A stretch of 64,000 nucleotides of DNA. Origin: Paraconexibacter algicola (GTDB lineage: Bacteria > Actinomycetota > Thermoleophilia > Solirubrobacterales > Solirubrobacteraceae). A model generated the notes under the pieces. The model was not told the origin of the DNA. It ran no database searches and was given only the letters and a program-made list of their open reading frames with translations. The DNA lies in NCBI RefSeq assembly GCF_003044185.1, contig NZ_PYYB01000001.1:1178001-1242000 (forward strand), in the 5' to 3' direction. Below are positions 33,679 to 42,367 of this stretch, piece by piece. A program made the position numbers and the translations under genes. The stretch's first letter is position 1; every line of letters begins with the position of its first letter.

Positions 33679-34244
33679 GCACGCTCGTCCCCACCAACGC
33701 CTTCGGGGCCGAGGTCCTCGCCCACCTCGACGCGCAGCTCGCGTCGGGCCGGCGGCTGCTCGCCCACGTGCTCGGCCAGAGCCGCGCAATCCGCGAGAAG
33801 GACGTCGCGACCGTGCTCGTGCAGCTCGAGGAGATCCAGGCGGAGATGGAGCGCCGCGCGGGCCTGGAGCAGGAGCGCGCCCGCCTGCTCACCCGCGCCG
33901 GCCAGGCGCTCGGCGTCCCCGCGTACGTCGTCACGCTCGACGCGATGGGCCAGCTGCTCGGCGACGCGATGGCGGCCGCCGCCCGCGAGCGCAGCGGCGA
34001 GCTGCGCGGCCTGCTGGAGGAGATCGCCCGCGAGCACCGCGCCAACCGCGCGCTGATGAAGCAGGAGCTCGCGTTCCTGGACCACCTCATGCGCCAGCTC
34101 GGCGCGGGCGGCGACGAGACGGGCGGCTACGGCGTCGACGCGATGCCCGCCTCCGCCTCCCGGCAGCCCTACCTCCCGGTCGGCCGCGCCGCCGCCGACG
34201 CCCCCACGAGCTCCGCACTCCGTGCGCTGGATCTGCAGGCGTAG
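33675..34244 (+). CDS. flgN: FlgN-like export chaperone
   Basis: A 189-residue helical protein rich in Leu, Glu and Arg: LLAHVLGQSRAIREKDVATV, EIQAEMERRAGLEQERARLL and EEIAREHRANRALMKQELAF. Position directly before flgK and the long coiled helices fit FlgN, the chaperone of FlgK and FlgL. The last 45 residues are a disordered Ala/Ser/Pro tail. FlgN proteins vary widely, so the assignment rests partly on context. Confidence 0.78.
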   Translation: MSTLVPTNAFGAEVLAHLDAQLASGRRLLAHVLGQSRAIREKDVATVLVQLEEIQAEMERRAGLEQERARLLTRAGQALGVPAYVVTLDAMGQLLGDAMAAAARERSGELRGLLEEIAREHRANRALMKQELAFLDHLMRQLGAGGDETGGYGVDAMPASASRQPYLPVGRAAADAPTSSALRALDLQA

Positions 34245-34250
34245 CGTCCG

Positions 34251-35561
34251 ATGCCCGTCTCCGGATTCAGCGGTCTGAACGTCGCCCTGCGCGGCCTGCT
34301 CGCCCAGCAGCGCGGACTCGACGTCACCGGCCACAACATCGCCAACGCCGAGCGCGCCGGGTACACCCGCCAGGAGGCGGTGATGAGCGCGGCCGCCTCG
34401 CTGCAGCTGTCCGCGGGCGCGGTCGCCGGTGGCGCGGGCGCGCAGCTCGGCCAGGGCGTCGAGGTCGAGCAGTACCGCCGCATCCGCGACCAGTTCCTGG
34501 ACCTGCAGGCCCGCGCGCAGACGATGAGCGCCGGCCAGCACCAGACCACCGCCAAGGCGCTCGGCAACGCGGAGGCGCTGCTGGCCGAGCCCGGGGACGG
34601 CGGCCTGGGCAAGCTCATGTCGAACTTCTGGGACGCGTGGTCGACGCTGGCCGCCAACCCCGAGTCGGCGTCGGCGAAGTCCTCGCTGATCGGCCACGCG
34701 CAGAACCTCGCCGACGGGTTCCGGCGCCTGGACGCCCAGCTCGGCCAGCTGCAGACCGTCGCCGGCCAGGAGTACACGGACCTCACGAGCGCCACGGGCG
34801 TCGTGCGCCAGACCGCCGACGAGCTCGCGCGGCTCGACGCCGCGATCGTCCAGCAGACCTCGGCCGGGCGGACCCCGAACGACCTGCTCGACCGTCGCGA
34901 CGAGCTGCTGGACCAGCTCAGCCAGTACGGGCAGGTCAGCGTCACCGACCTCGGTGGCGGCTCGGTCAGCGTCCAGTTCGGTGACGCCGCCGCCCCGCTG
35001 ACCAACGGCTCGGCCGTCACCTGGCCGCAGACGCTCACCGCGCCCGGCGGCAAGCTCGGCGCGCTGCTGACGCTCCAGTCCGCGACCGGCCCGATCGGGG
35101 CGCGCCGCACCGACCTCGACACGGTCGCCGCGCAGCTCTCGACCGCGGTCAACGCGCTGCACGGCACCCCCCCGTTCTTCTCCGGGAGCACCGCCGCGAC
35201 CCTGGCGGTCAACGCGACGTCCGCGACGCTCGACGCCGGCAGCACCGCGGCGGCCGGCGCCAACGACATCGCGCTCGCCGTCGCCGCGCTGCGCGGCGGG
35301 ACGGCGGACGGCACGTACGCGTCGCTGGTGCGCAGCCTCGGCGACGACGCCGCGGCCGCCGACCGGCTCGCCGCGACCGCGGTGACGCTGAAGGCGGTCG
35401 CCCTGGAGCGCCGGACCGAGGTCAGCGGCGTCAGCCTCGACGAGGAGATGACGAACATGGTGCGCTTCCAGCGCGCCTACCAGGCGTCCGCGCGCGTCAT
35501 GTCGACGATGGACGAGGCGCTCGACACGCTCATCAACCGCACCGGTCGCGTGGGGCTCTGA
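34251..35561 (+). CDS. flgK: Flagellar hook-associated protein FlgK
   Basis: A 436-residue HAP1. The N-terminal region has FSGLNVALRGLLAQQRGLDVTGH and NIANAERAGYTRQE. The centre has NFWDAWSTLAANPESASAKS, characteristic of FlgK. The C-terminus has SLDEEMTNMVRFQRAYQASA and MSTMDEALDTLINRTGRVGL. It is shorter than enteric FlgK (about 545), with a reduced surface domain. It forms the hook-filament junction. Confidence 0.95.
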   Translation: MPVSGFSGLNVALRGLLAQQRGLDVTGHNIANAERAGYTRQEAVMSAAASLQLSAGAVAGGAGAQLGQGVEVEQYRRIRDQFLDLQARAQTMSAGQHQTTAKALGNAEALLAEPGDGGLGKLMSNFWDAWSTLAANPESASAKSSLIGHAQNLADGFRRLDAQLGQLQTVAGQEYTDLTSATGVVRQTADELARLDAAIVQQTSAGRTPNDLLDRRDELLDQLSQYGQVSVTDLGGGSVSVQFGDAAAPLTNGSAVTWPQTLTAPGGKLGALLTLQSATGPIGARRTDLDTVAAQLSTAVNALHGTPPFFSGSTAATLAVNATSATLDAGSTAAAGANDIALAVAALRGGTADGTYASLVRSLGDDAAAADRLAATAVTLKAVALERRTEVSGVSLDEEMTNMVRFQRAYQASARVMSTMDEALDTLINRTGRVGL

Positions 35562-35567
35562 TCGACG

Positions 35568-36476
35568 ATGCGGATCACGCACACGATGCTCACCGACCGC
35601 CTGCTCGGCGACCTGCGCACCGGCAAGGACCGGATCGCCGAGGCCCAGCAGCAGGTGTCGACCGGCCGCCGGATCAACCGGCCCTCCGACGACCCCGCGG
35701 GCGCCCGCGCCGCGGTGGTGCAGCGCGCCGACCTCGCCGGCCTCGCCCGTCAGAAGGACGCGGTCGCCGAGGCGAACGACTGGACCGACGCGACCGACAC
35801 GGCGCTCGGCGGGCTCGCCGACCTGCTGCACCGCGCCCGCGAGCTGGCCACGCAGGGCGCCAACGGCTCCTACACGCAGGCCGACCGCGAGAGGATCGCC
35901 GGCGAGATCGACCAGCTCGTCGAGGCCGCCAAGGAGCGCGCGAACGCGAAGGTCGGCGACCGCTACGTCCTCTCCGGCACGGCGACCACCACCCGGCCGT
36001 ACACGCCGGGCGGCCCGGACACCTACGGCGGCGACACGGGCGCGGTGCTGCGCGAGATCGGGCCCGGGGTGACCGTGCAGGTCAACCAGCTCGGCTCCCA
36101 GATCCTCGGCTCCGGCCAGACCCCCGGGGACGGCCTGATGCTCGACACGCTCCGTGACGTCGCCCAGCACCTGCGCGGCGGCACGACCGCCGACCTCGCC
36201 GCCCTGCGCGGCGCCGACCTGCAGGGCCTGCAGGCCAACCTCGACACGATCTCGACCGCCCGCTCCGCCAACGGGGCGACCGCCGCGCGCCTGGCGTCGG
36301 CGGCGACGAGCCTCGGCGATCTCGAGCTCGCCGGCCAGACCCGGCTCGACCGGCTCGAGGGCGCCGACATGGCCCAGGCGATCCTCGCCCTCTCCACCCG
36401 GCAGTCCGCCTACGAGGCCGCGCTGAAGTCCGGCGCGACCGTCATCCAACCCTCCCTCATGGACTTCCTCCGATGA
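35568..36476 (+). CDS. flgL: Flagellar hook-associated protein FlgL
   Basis: A 302-residue HAP3, flagellin-like at both ends. It begins MRITHTMLTDRLLGDLRTGK with QQQVSTGRRINRPSDDPAGA, and ends with MAQAILALSTRQSAYEAALK then VIQPSLMDFLR. It joins FlgK to the filament. It lies 6 nt after flgK and its stop overlaps the fliW ATG by 4 bp. Confidence 0.95.
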   Translation: MRITHTMLTDRLLGDLRTGKDRIAEAQQQVSTGRRINRPSDDPAGARAAVVQRADLAGLARQKDAVAEANDWTDATDTALGGLADLLHRARELATQGANGSYTQADRERIAGEIDQLVEAAKERANAKVGDRYVLSGTATTTRPYTPGGPDTYGGDTGAVLREIGPGVTVQVNQLGSQILGSGQTPGDGLMLDTLRDVAQHLRGGTTADLAALRGADLQGLQANLDTISTARSANGATAARLASAATSLGDLELAGQTRLDRLEGADMAQAILALSTRQSAYEAALKSGATVIQPSLMDFLR

Positions 36477-36940
36477 CCAACGACAAGAAGGACCCCTCAA
36501 TGACCGTCGTGCTGCAGAGCTCGCGGTTCGGGCGGATCGAGATCCCCTCGGACGCGGTGCTCGACTTCCCCGCGGGCCTCATCGGCCTCGGGGGCACCCG
36601 CTACGCGCTGCTGGCGCGCAGCGAGGAGAGCGCGTTCGTCTGGCTGCACTCGCTGGACGATCCCGAGCTCGCCGTCCCGCTGACCAACCCCTGGCGGTTC
36701 TTCCCCACCTACGAGGTGGAGCTGGCCGACGAGGAGGCCGATCGCATCGGGATCACCGACGCGGAGGCGACCTCCGTGTACGTGACCGTCCGTGCGGCAG
36801 AGTCCCTGCAGGACTTCTGCGCGAACCTCCGCGCGCCGATCCTGATCGCGCACGGCGCCGGCCACCAGGTCATCAACCAGGCCCCGGACGCGCCCGTGCG
36901 CGCGCCGCTGTTCCCGACCGCCGCCGAGCAGGCGGCCTAG
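36473..36940 (+). CDS. fliW: Flagellar assembly factor FliW
   Basis: A 155-residue FliW. FGRIEIPSDAVLDFPAGLIG is the family signature, followed by FVWLHSLDDPELAVPLTNP. FliW binds flagellin, and when free it binds CsrA and relieves repression of the flagellin message. The ATG at 36473 overlaps the flgL stop by 4 bp; Met10 (36500) would give a protein starting nearer the family norm. csrA and fliC follow, giving the complete FliW-CsrA-FliC switch. Confidence 0.93.
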   Translation: MTNDKKDPSMTVVLQSSRFGRIEIPSDAVLDFPAGLIGLGGTRYALLARSEESAFVWLHSLDDPELAVPLTNPWRFFPTYEVELADEEADRIGITDAEATSVYVTVRAAESLQDFCANLRAPILIAHGAGHQVINQAPDAPVRAPLFPTAAEQAA

Positions 36941-37002
36941 GACGAGCGTCCACCGGACGAGTACGCTCGCACGACAGCCCATTTCCAAGGAGGAAGCCCG
37001 AG

Positions 37003-37233
37003 ATGCTCATCATCACCCGACGCCCCGGCGAGAAGCTCATGGTCGGCGACGACGTCGTGATCGAGGTCATCGAGGTGAACGGCTCGTCCGTGCGCATCGG
37101 CATCGCCGCGCCGAAGTCGATTCCCGTGTACCGGGAGGAGATCTACTCCGCGGTGAAGGAGGAGAACACGGCCGCCGCCTCGGCGGACGCCGCGCAGCTC
37201 CCCGACGACCTTCCCAGCAGCACCAACACCTAG
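37003..37233 (+). CDS. csrA: Carbon storage/translation regulator CsrA
   Basis: A 76-residue CsrA. MLIITRRPGEKLMVGDDVVI and RIGIAAPKSIPVYREEIY contain the RNA-binding strand residues (LxLTRxxGE-type start and the V/I-RE-I-Y end). The C-terminal tail is Ala/Ser/Asp-rich. CsrA represses translation by binding GGA motifs; the fliC leader 80 nt downstream contains several. AAGGAGG lies 9 nt before the ATG, the strongest ribosome site in this block. Confidence 0.96.
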   Translation: MLIITRRPGEKLMVGDDVVIEVIEVNGSSVRIGIAAPKSIPVYREEIYSAVKEENTAAASADAAQLPDDLPSSTNT

Positions 37234-37268
37234 CCAGACGCACCCCCGTCGCCGGCCCGGCCCTCACC

Positions 37269-37314
37269 GGACCAGCGGCGCTCAAGGACGAATCCCGAAA
37301 GGACCAGGACCGGA
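37269..37314 (+). promoter_or_regulatory. GGA-rich fliC leader, putative CsrA-binding region
   Basis: Five GGA motifs occur in the 45 nt before the fliC ATG (37269, 37286, 37301, 37307, 37312), two of them within the ribosome-binding region AAAGGACCAGGA and the last one touching the start codon. This arrangement is what CsrA repression needs. A TCAAGG at 37282 looks like a sigma-28 -35 but has no CCGA(T/C)CA at 15 nt. Confidence 0.55.
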
Positions 37315-38123
37315 TGTCCCTCCGCATTCAGAACAACGTCGAGGCGCTCACCGCGCACCGGCAGCTCACCACCACGAGCGCCCAGACCTCGAAGTCGATG
37401 GAGCGCCTGAGCTCCGGCTACCGCATCAACCGTGCGGCGGACGACTCGGCGGGCCTCGGCATCTCCGAGAAGATGCGCGGCCAGATCCGCGGGCTCGGCC
37501 AGGCGCAGCGCAACGCGCAGGACGCCGTGTCGCTCGTGCAGACCGCCGAGGGCTCGCTCGACGAGGTCCACTCGATGCTGCAGCGCGTGCGCGAGCTCGC
37601 GGTCCAGTACAAGAACGGCGCGCTCTCCCAGGCGTCCCGTGACGCGATCCAGACCGAGGTCAACCAGCTCGCCTCCGAGATCGAGCGGATCGGCTCGACC
37701 GCCGAGTTCAACGGCCTGTCGGTGCTGAACGCCGCGACCTCGATGACCTTCCAGGTCGGCGCCAACGACGGCGAGACGATCTCGGTCGCCACCGTGAGCC
37801 TCGGCTCCGCCGTCGGCACCGCGTACGCGTCGCTGAGCGCGACCGGCACCGCGGACATCTCCGAGATCGACGCGGCGATCGACGCGGTCACCGCGCAGCG
37901 CTCCGCGTTCGGCGCGGCGCAGAACCGGCTCGAGCACACGATGCGCAACCTCGGCGTCTACCAGGAGAACCTGGTGGCCGCGGAGTCCCGCATCCGCGAC
38001 GTCGACATGGCGGAGGAGATGGTGAGGCTCAGCAAGAACCAGATCCTCACCCAGGCCGGCACGGCGATGCTCGCGCAGGCCAACCAGGCCCCGCAGTCGG
38101 TCCTGAGCCTGCTGCGCGGCTAG
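37314..38123 (+). CDS. fliC: Flagellin FliC
   Basis: A 269-residue flagellin. The conserved N-terminal D0/D1 region begins MSLRIQNNVEALTAHRQL and includes RLSSGYRINRAADDSAGLGI and MLQRVRELAVQ. The C-terminal D1/D0 ends RIRDVDMAEEMVRLSKNQIL and SVLSLLRG. The variable D2/D3 region is almost absent, so this is a minimal Hag-like flagellin. It follows csrA after 80 nt and is probably controlled after transcription by CsrA/FliW. Confidence 0.96.
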   Translation: MSLRIQNNVEALTAHRQLTTTSAQTSKSMERLSSGYRINRAADDSAGLGISEKMRGQIRGLGQAQRNAQDAVSLVQTAEGSLDEVHSMLQRVRELAVQYKNGALSQASRDAIQTEVNQLASEIERIGSTAEFNGLSVLNAATSMTFQVGANDGETISVATVSLGSAVGTAYASLSATGTADISEIDAAIDAVTAQRSAFGAAQNRLEHTMRNLGVYQENLVAAESRIRDVDMAEEMVRLSKNQILTQAGTAMLAQANQAPQSVLSLLRG

Positions 38124-38146
38124 GAGAACGCACGGGGGCCCGACTC

Positions 38147-38166
38147 GCCGGCCCACGTGGGCCGGC
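38147..38166. terminator. Hairpin after fliC
   Basis: GCCGGCCC-ACGT-GGGCCGGC, a perfect 20-nt palindrome 23 nt after the fliC stop. A second small hairpin (CCGGCCACATGGCCGG, 38218-38233) follows before the convergent LysR gene. Together they probably end transcription from both sides. Confidence 0.65.
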
Positions 38167-38247
38167 TGACCACCCCTAGCGGCCTCAGGCGGTCGCTTCC
38201 CACCAAGGGGTGGCGGGCCGGCCACATGGCCGGACCGCCGGGCCCCG

Positions 38248-39147
38248 TCACGCTCTCCCCCAGGAGTCGGCGAGCGCCAGCACGGCGGCCGACTCCGACT
38301 CCGCCGTCCACATCGCCACGATCTCGTGGCGCAGCGGCGGGTCGAAGGGGATCGTGCGCAGGCGCGGGTGCGCGGCGGCGTCGAACCGCGACGCCGCGAC
38401 GATCGTCTGGCCGCACCCGCGGCCGGCCGAGCGCAGCATCGCGCTGGCCCCGTCGTCCAGGGACCGGACCTGCTGGATGCGCAGCTGCTCCGGCTGGCGC
38501 CCGGCCGCTGCGACGGCGAGCCAGTCGAAGACGTCCGCGGACTGCTCCCGCTCGAACATCACGAACTGGCCGCGGCCGAACGCGTCGCGCGTCATCGTCG
38601 GGCGCGCCGCCTCCGGGTGGTCGTCGCGCAGCACCGCGAGGATCTCCTCGCTGTCGAGGGTCAGGGAGCGCAGCGGCGGCCCGTACGGCATGCGGCCCCA
38701 GCCAACGACGAGGTCGAGCTGGTCTTCGTGGAGCGCGTCGAGGGCGTCGCCCTGGTGCTGGCGTACGACCTTCAGCTCGATCTCCGACCGGATCTGGGAG
38801 AACAGCCGGATCTGCTGCAGGACGCGCTCGGGCAGGTCGAGATCCACGGCGACGCGGAGCACGGCCGGCGCGGTGTCGGTCACGCGCTGCGCGGCCAGTG
38901 CGGCACGGTGCGCCGCCGCGACCGCCTCCCGCGCGCCGGGGAGGAACGCCTCGCCCGCCCCGGTCAGCTCGACCTTCCGCGCGTCACGGTCGAACAGCTG
39001 CACGCCGAGCTGGGTCTCGAGACGTCGCAGCTGCTGGGACAACGCGGGCTGCGCGACCTGCAGGCGCTCCGCCGCCCGGCCGAAGTGCAGCTCGTCCGCG
39101 ACCGCGAGGAACGACGTCAGCAGTCGCAGGTCGTAGGTCACGGACAT
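38248..39147 (-). CDS. LysR-family transcriptional regulator
   Basis: A 299-residue regulator. The N-terminal winged HTH reads FLAVADELHFGRAAERLQVA then QPALSQQLRRLETQLGVQLF, a classic LysR pattern. The effector-binding domain covers about 90-290. The ATG at 39147 faces the VOC gene at 39252; a T-N11-A palindrome lies just upstream. It most likely regulates that divergent gene. The gene converges with fliC and has no visible link to motility. Confidence 0.92.
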   Translation of the reverse strand: MSVTYDLRLLTSFLAVADELHFGRAAERLQVAQPALSQQLRRLETQLGVQLFDRDARKVELTGAGEAFLPGAREAVAAAHRAALAAQRVTDTAPAVLRVAVDLDLPERVLQQIRLFSQIRSEIELKVVRQHQGDALDALHEDQLDLVVGWGRMPYGPPLRSLTLDSEEILAVLRDDHPEAARPTMTRDAFGRGQFVMFEREQSADVFDWLAVAAAGRQPEQLRIQQVRSLDDGASAMLRSAGRGCGQTIVAASRFDAAAHPRLRTIPFDPPLRHEIVAMWTAESESAAVLALADSWGRA

Positions 39148-39148
39148 G

Positions 39149-39165
39149 GATGCACAGCATGCATC
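39149..39165. promoter_or_regulatory. LysR-type T-N11-A palindrome
   Basis: GATGC-ACAGCAT-GCATC, containing TGCACAGCATGCA (T-N11-A, 39151-39163), immediately upstream of the lysR ATG and 87 nt upstream of the VOC gene. This is the standard recognition box of LysR proteins. Confidence 0.6.
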
Positions 39166-39251
39166 ATCGGGCCCACATCGCGTCTTGGACGCGCTCCACG
39201 CGGTCCGCGAAGGTGCTCTTCCACAAGCACCCACCGCCCGAAAGGCACCCC

Positions 39252-39680
39252 ATGACCCGCATGATCTTCGTCAACCTCCCCGTCCGCGACGTCCAGGCCT
39301 CCCGCGCCTTCTACACGTCACTCGGCTTCACCATCAACGAGCGGTTCAGCGACGAGACGGTCGCCTGCGTCGTCGTCAGCGAGTCGATCTTCGTGATGGT
39401 CATGGAGCGCTCGCGCTTCGAGGGCTTCAGCCTCAACCCGATCTCCCCCGCCGGTACCACCGAGGTCCTCAACTGCCTCTCCTGCGAGAGCCGCGAGGAG
39501 GTCGACCAGCTCGTCACGAAGGCGCTCGACAACGGCGGCGCCACGTGGAAGCCGGCCATGGACATGGACTTCATGTACGGCGGCAGCTTCCAGGACCCGG
39601 ACGGCCACGCCTGGGAGCTCAACTGGATGGATCCGGCGGCCCTCCAAGGCGACGCGGCCCCGGAGGCCGCCACCGCCTAG
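39252..39680 (+). CDS. VOC-family glyoxalase-like protein
   Basis: A 142-residue single VOC protein: MIFVNLPVRDVQASRAFYTS, then a C-terminal GGSFQDPDGHAWELNWMDP. It belongs to the small lactoylglutathione-lyase-like group; the enzymatic role is not known. AAAGG stands upstream of the ATG. It is divergent from the LysR gene. Its stop codon overlaps the stop of the next, convergent gene (shared CTAG). Confidence 0.85.
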   Translation: MTRMIFVNLPVRDVQASRAFYTSLGFTINERFSDETVACVVVSESIFVMVMERSRFEGFSLNPISPAGTTEVLNCLSCESREEVDQLVTKALDNGGATWKPAMDMDFMYGGSFQDPDGHAWELNWMDPAALQGDAAPEAATA

Positions 39681-42262
39681 CGCTTCCGCTTCTTCGCGCA
39701 GGTCCGGTACGTGCGGGTCACGGTCGCCCGCTTCCCGCCCGTCGTGGTCACCCTGATCGTGACCGTGTAGGAGCCCCGTGCCCTCCCGGTCAGGTCGACG
39801 CTCACGCGGAACTCGCCTCCGCGCTTGACGATCCTGAGCTTGCGGCCCCTGAGGGTCGCCGTGACGGTCTTCAGCGTCGTCCCCTTCGGCGCCCGGACGC
39901 GGAGGGTCAGCGTGCGCCGGCTGACGCAGCGCTTCGTCGACGGTCCGCCGACGACGAGCGACTGCGCGAGGGTCGGCGCCGGGACGACGGGCGGGCCGGT
40001 GGGGACGACCGTGGGAGTCGGCTCCGGCGTGGCGGTCGGGCCGGGCGTGGCGGTCGGCGTCGGCGCGGGCGGGAGCGCCGTGAACGTCGCGGTGACCGCG
40101 CGCGCCCCCGACATCGTGACCGTGCAGGCGCCCGTACCCGTGCAGGCCCCGGACCAGCCGGCGAACTCCGACCCGGCCGCGGGCCGCGGGGTGAGCGTCA
40201 CGGCGGTGCCCTGGACGAACGCCTTCGCGCAGCTGCCGTGGTCCGCGAGCACGGTGCCGCAGTCGATGCCCGCGGGACTGCTGTCGACGTGCCCGGTGCC
40301 GGTCCCGGTCGCGGTGACGGTCAGCGGCTGGGTCGCCTCGACGATCGAGATGTCATCGATCGCGAGCCCGGAGACCTGCACCGACGCGTCGCTGTCGAGG
40401 TGGAAGCGCAGGCGCACGGTCTTGCCGGCGAACGCGGAGATGTCCGCGTCGTGCGCCCCCCATCCGGCGGCCGCCGGGACCGAGAAGGCCGGGTTGCCGA
40501 CGCCGTTGCTCATCGTCGCGTCGCGCCACTCGAAGAGGGTGCGGGCGTCGGCCGCGTCGGCGACGTTCTCGATCGAGACGCGCGCCCGGTCGAAGCTCGC
40601 GCTCTCCAGCTGGAACCACATCCACCACCGCAGCGCCAGCGGCCCGGTGGCCGCCGTCAGGTCGATCGGGGGCGAGACGAGGTCCTGGTTGCTGGAGGCG
40701 TTGTAGGTGCCGTCGAGGTCCGTCTTCCAGCAGGCGCTGCCCTGGGCGCACGTGCTGAGGCCGGCGACGGCGGTTCCCGTGCTGGTGCCGACCGTGGCCG
40801 GCGTGCCGCGCTCCCACTCGTCGGCGGCGCCGGAGTGCGTGAAGCCCTCGTCGCCGGACTCGAACGTCGCCGCGTACCGGGTCAGGCCGGCCGCGGGGGC
40901 CGGGCGGGCGCAGAGGATCAGGGAGACCGCCTCGACGGTGCCCGTGTTCCCCACGAGGTCGTCGCGCAGCCGCAGCTTCCAGGTGCCCTGCATGGGGATC
41001 CCGTCGAGCCAGGACAGCCGGTAGATGCTCTCCGGCTGCAGCGCGGTGCCCTTCAGCACCGTGAAGGACGGGGGGATCGCGGCGAACTCGTCGAACAGCG
41101 TTCCCATCTTCGTCTGCCCGCCCGCGGCCCCGCCGATGTCGGTGGCGAGCCCGATCTCGGTGCCGGAGGGGGTCACGAGCGAGATGTCGAGGTCGAGCAT
41201 CTGCGCGTGGGTCAGGTCGATCTGCAGGGCGGCGCGGTCGACGAGGCCGCTGTCGGCGACCGGGATGGCGATGTCGGTCGGGCCGCCGGGCTGGTCGGCG
41301 ATCGGCCCGCCCGCGGGGGCGGCGATCGTGCGGCACGACGGCTTCGCCGCCGGGATGACGGTGCCCGAGATCCGGTAGGTCGCGGTCGCGCCGCCGACGG
41401 CGGCGGAGGCCGAGTCGGCGAGCACGTAGTACGTGCCGGCCTGCCGCACGGTGAACGCCAGCGCCTCCGACGGCCGGTTGGGCGTGGGCGCGACGTCACC
41501 GTTGCCCGCGTCGTCGACGACGACCGACTGGTTGTCGGCGTCCCCGAAGAGGCCCAGGCCGAGCCGGCCGTCGTAGGTGGTGCCGTCGCGCTCGGGGTCG
41601 AGGTCCATCGACAGGAAGATCGTGTCGCCGGCCGCGAGCGTGACGCGGAAGAAGTCCTGCTCGGGGGCCGCCGCCGGGTTGCGGGCCCCGGACACGTACC
41701 CGGTGAAGGCGTTCGCCGTCGCGACCGAGTCGTTGCCCTCGACCTCGGGGGTGGGCGCCCCCGACCGCACGTCGAGGTACAGGTCGTACGGACGCATCGT
41801 CCCCGGGTTGACGACCTTCGTGGTGGGCTCGACCCGCAGGTAGTAGGTCCCGTCGGCCGGGATGATCGCCCCGCTGATCGAGGAGCTGAGCGCGGCGAAC
41901 GTCCCGTTGTCGTCGTCGAGCTCGAGCACGGTGGTCCCGTCGGAGGCGAGCAGCCGCAGCTCGGAGTCGGGGACCGAGCCCGCGGACCCGGAGGTGAGGA
42001 CCGCCGCCATGACGCGGTCTCCCGTCCGGGCGGTGAAGCGGTAGACGTCGACGTCGGCCACCGGGACCGCGGAGGCCCGGACCCGCGTCCCCGGCGTGAT
42101 CGGCGTCGCGGTGGCCGCCGTGCCGTTGGGCTCGACCTCGGCTCCCGGGAGCGCCGGGAGCGCCGTCGGCGCCGGGTCGACCGCGAGCGCGGTCCCCGGA
42201 GCGGCCAGGCCGCCCGAAAGTGCGCAGGCGAGCGCGACGATACGACGATGCACCGGTCCCAT
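39677..42262 (-). CDS. Large secreted multidomain surface protein
   Basis: An 861-residue exported protein. A signal peptide (RRIVALACALSGGLAAPGTALA) is followed by two pre-peptidase (PPC-like) beta domains (about 40-160 and 170-300, with DVDVYRFTARTGDR and EQDFFRVTLAAGDT). Next comes a proprotein-convertase P-like domain (about 320-455), a MAM-like jelly roll (about 470-640) and a divergent InlB B-repeat (about 650-730, SEFAGWSGACTGTGACTVTM). A Pro/Thr linker and a basic Ig-like C-terminus ending CAKKRKR close it. No catalytic domain is visible, so adhesion or matrix binding is the likeliest role. Confidence 0.8.
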   Translation of the reverse strand: MGPVHRRIVALACALSGGLAAPGTALAVDPAPTALPALPGAEVEPNGTAATATPITPGTRVRASAVPVADVDVYRFTARTGDRVMAAVLTSGSAGSVPDSELRLLASDGTTVLELDDDNGTFAALSSSISGAIIPADGTYYLRVEPTTKVVNPGTMRPYDLYLDVRSGAPTPEVEGNDSVATANAFTGYVSGARNPAAAPEQDFFRVTLAAGDTIFLSMDLDPERDGTTYDGRLGLGLFGDADNQSVVVDDAGNGDVAPTPNRPSEALAFTVRQAGTYYVLADSASAAVGGATATYRISGTVIPAAKPSCRTIAAPAGGPIADQPGGPTDIAIPVADSGLVDRAALQIDLTHAQMLDLDISLVTPSGTEIGLATDIGGAAGGQTKMGTLFDEFAAIPPSFTVLKGTALQPESIYRLSWLDGIPMQGTWKLRLRDDLVGNTGTVEAVSLILCARPAPAAGLTRYAATFESGDEGFTHSGAADEWERGTPATVGTSTGTAVAGLSTCAQGSACWKTDLDGTYNASSNQDLVSPPIDLTAATGPLALRWWMWFQLESASFDRARVSIENVADAADARTLFEWRDATMSNGVGNPAFSVPAAAGWGAHDADISAFAGKTVRLRFHLDSDASVQVSGLAIDDISIVEATQPLTVTATGTGTGHVDSSPAGIDCGTVLADHGSCAKAFVQGTAVTLTPRPAAGSEFAGWSGACTGTGACTVTMSGARAVTATFTALPPAPTPTATPGPTATPEPTPTVVPTGPPVVPAPTLAQSLVVGGPSTKRCVSRRTLTLRVRAPKGTTLKTVTATLRGRKLRIVKRGGEFRVSVDLTGRARGSYTVTIRVTTTGGKRATVTRTYRTCAKKRKR

Positions 42263-42367
42263 GGGCGGGAGCGTAGGCGCCCGGGCGGAAGGGGTAAAGG
42301 GCCCGCGTGGCGAACTCCTGCAGGTGCGTGTGACACGAAACGCCGCCCCTCCCGCACAATACGTCCA

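Noticed and set aside
37282-37308. TCAAGG before fliC as a sigma-28 promoter
   Set aside because: No CCGA(T/C)CA element at 15 nt; GACCA occurs at the wrong spacing. Kept only as part of the GGA-rich leader.
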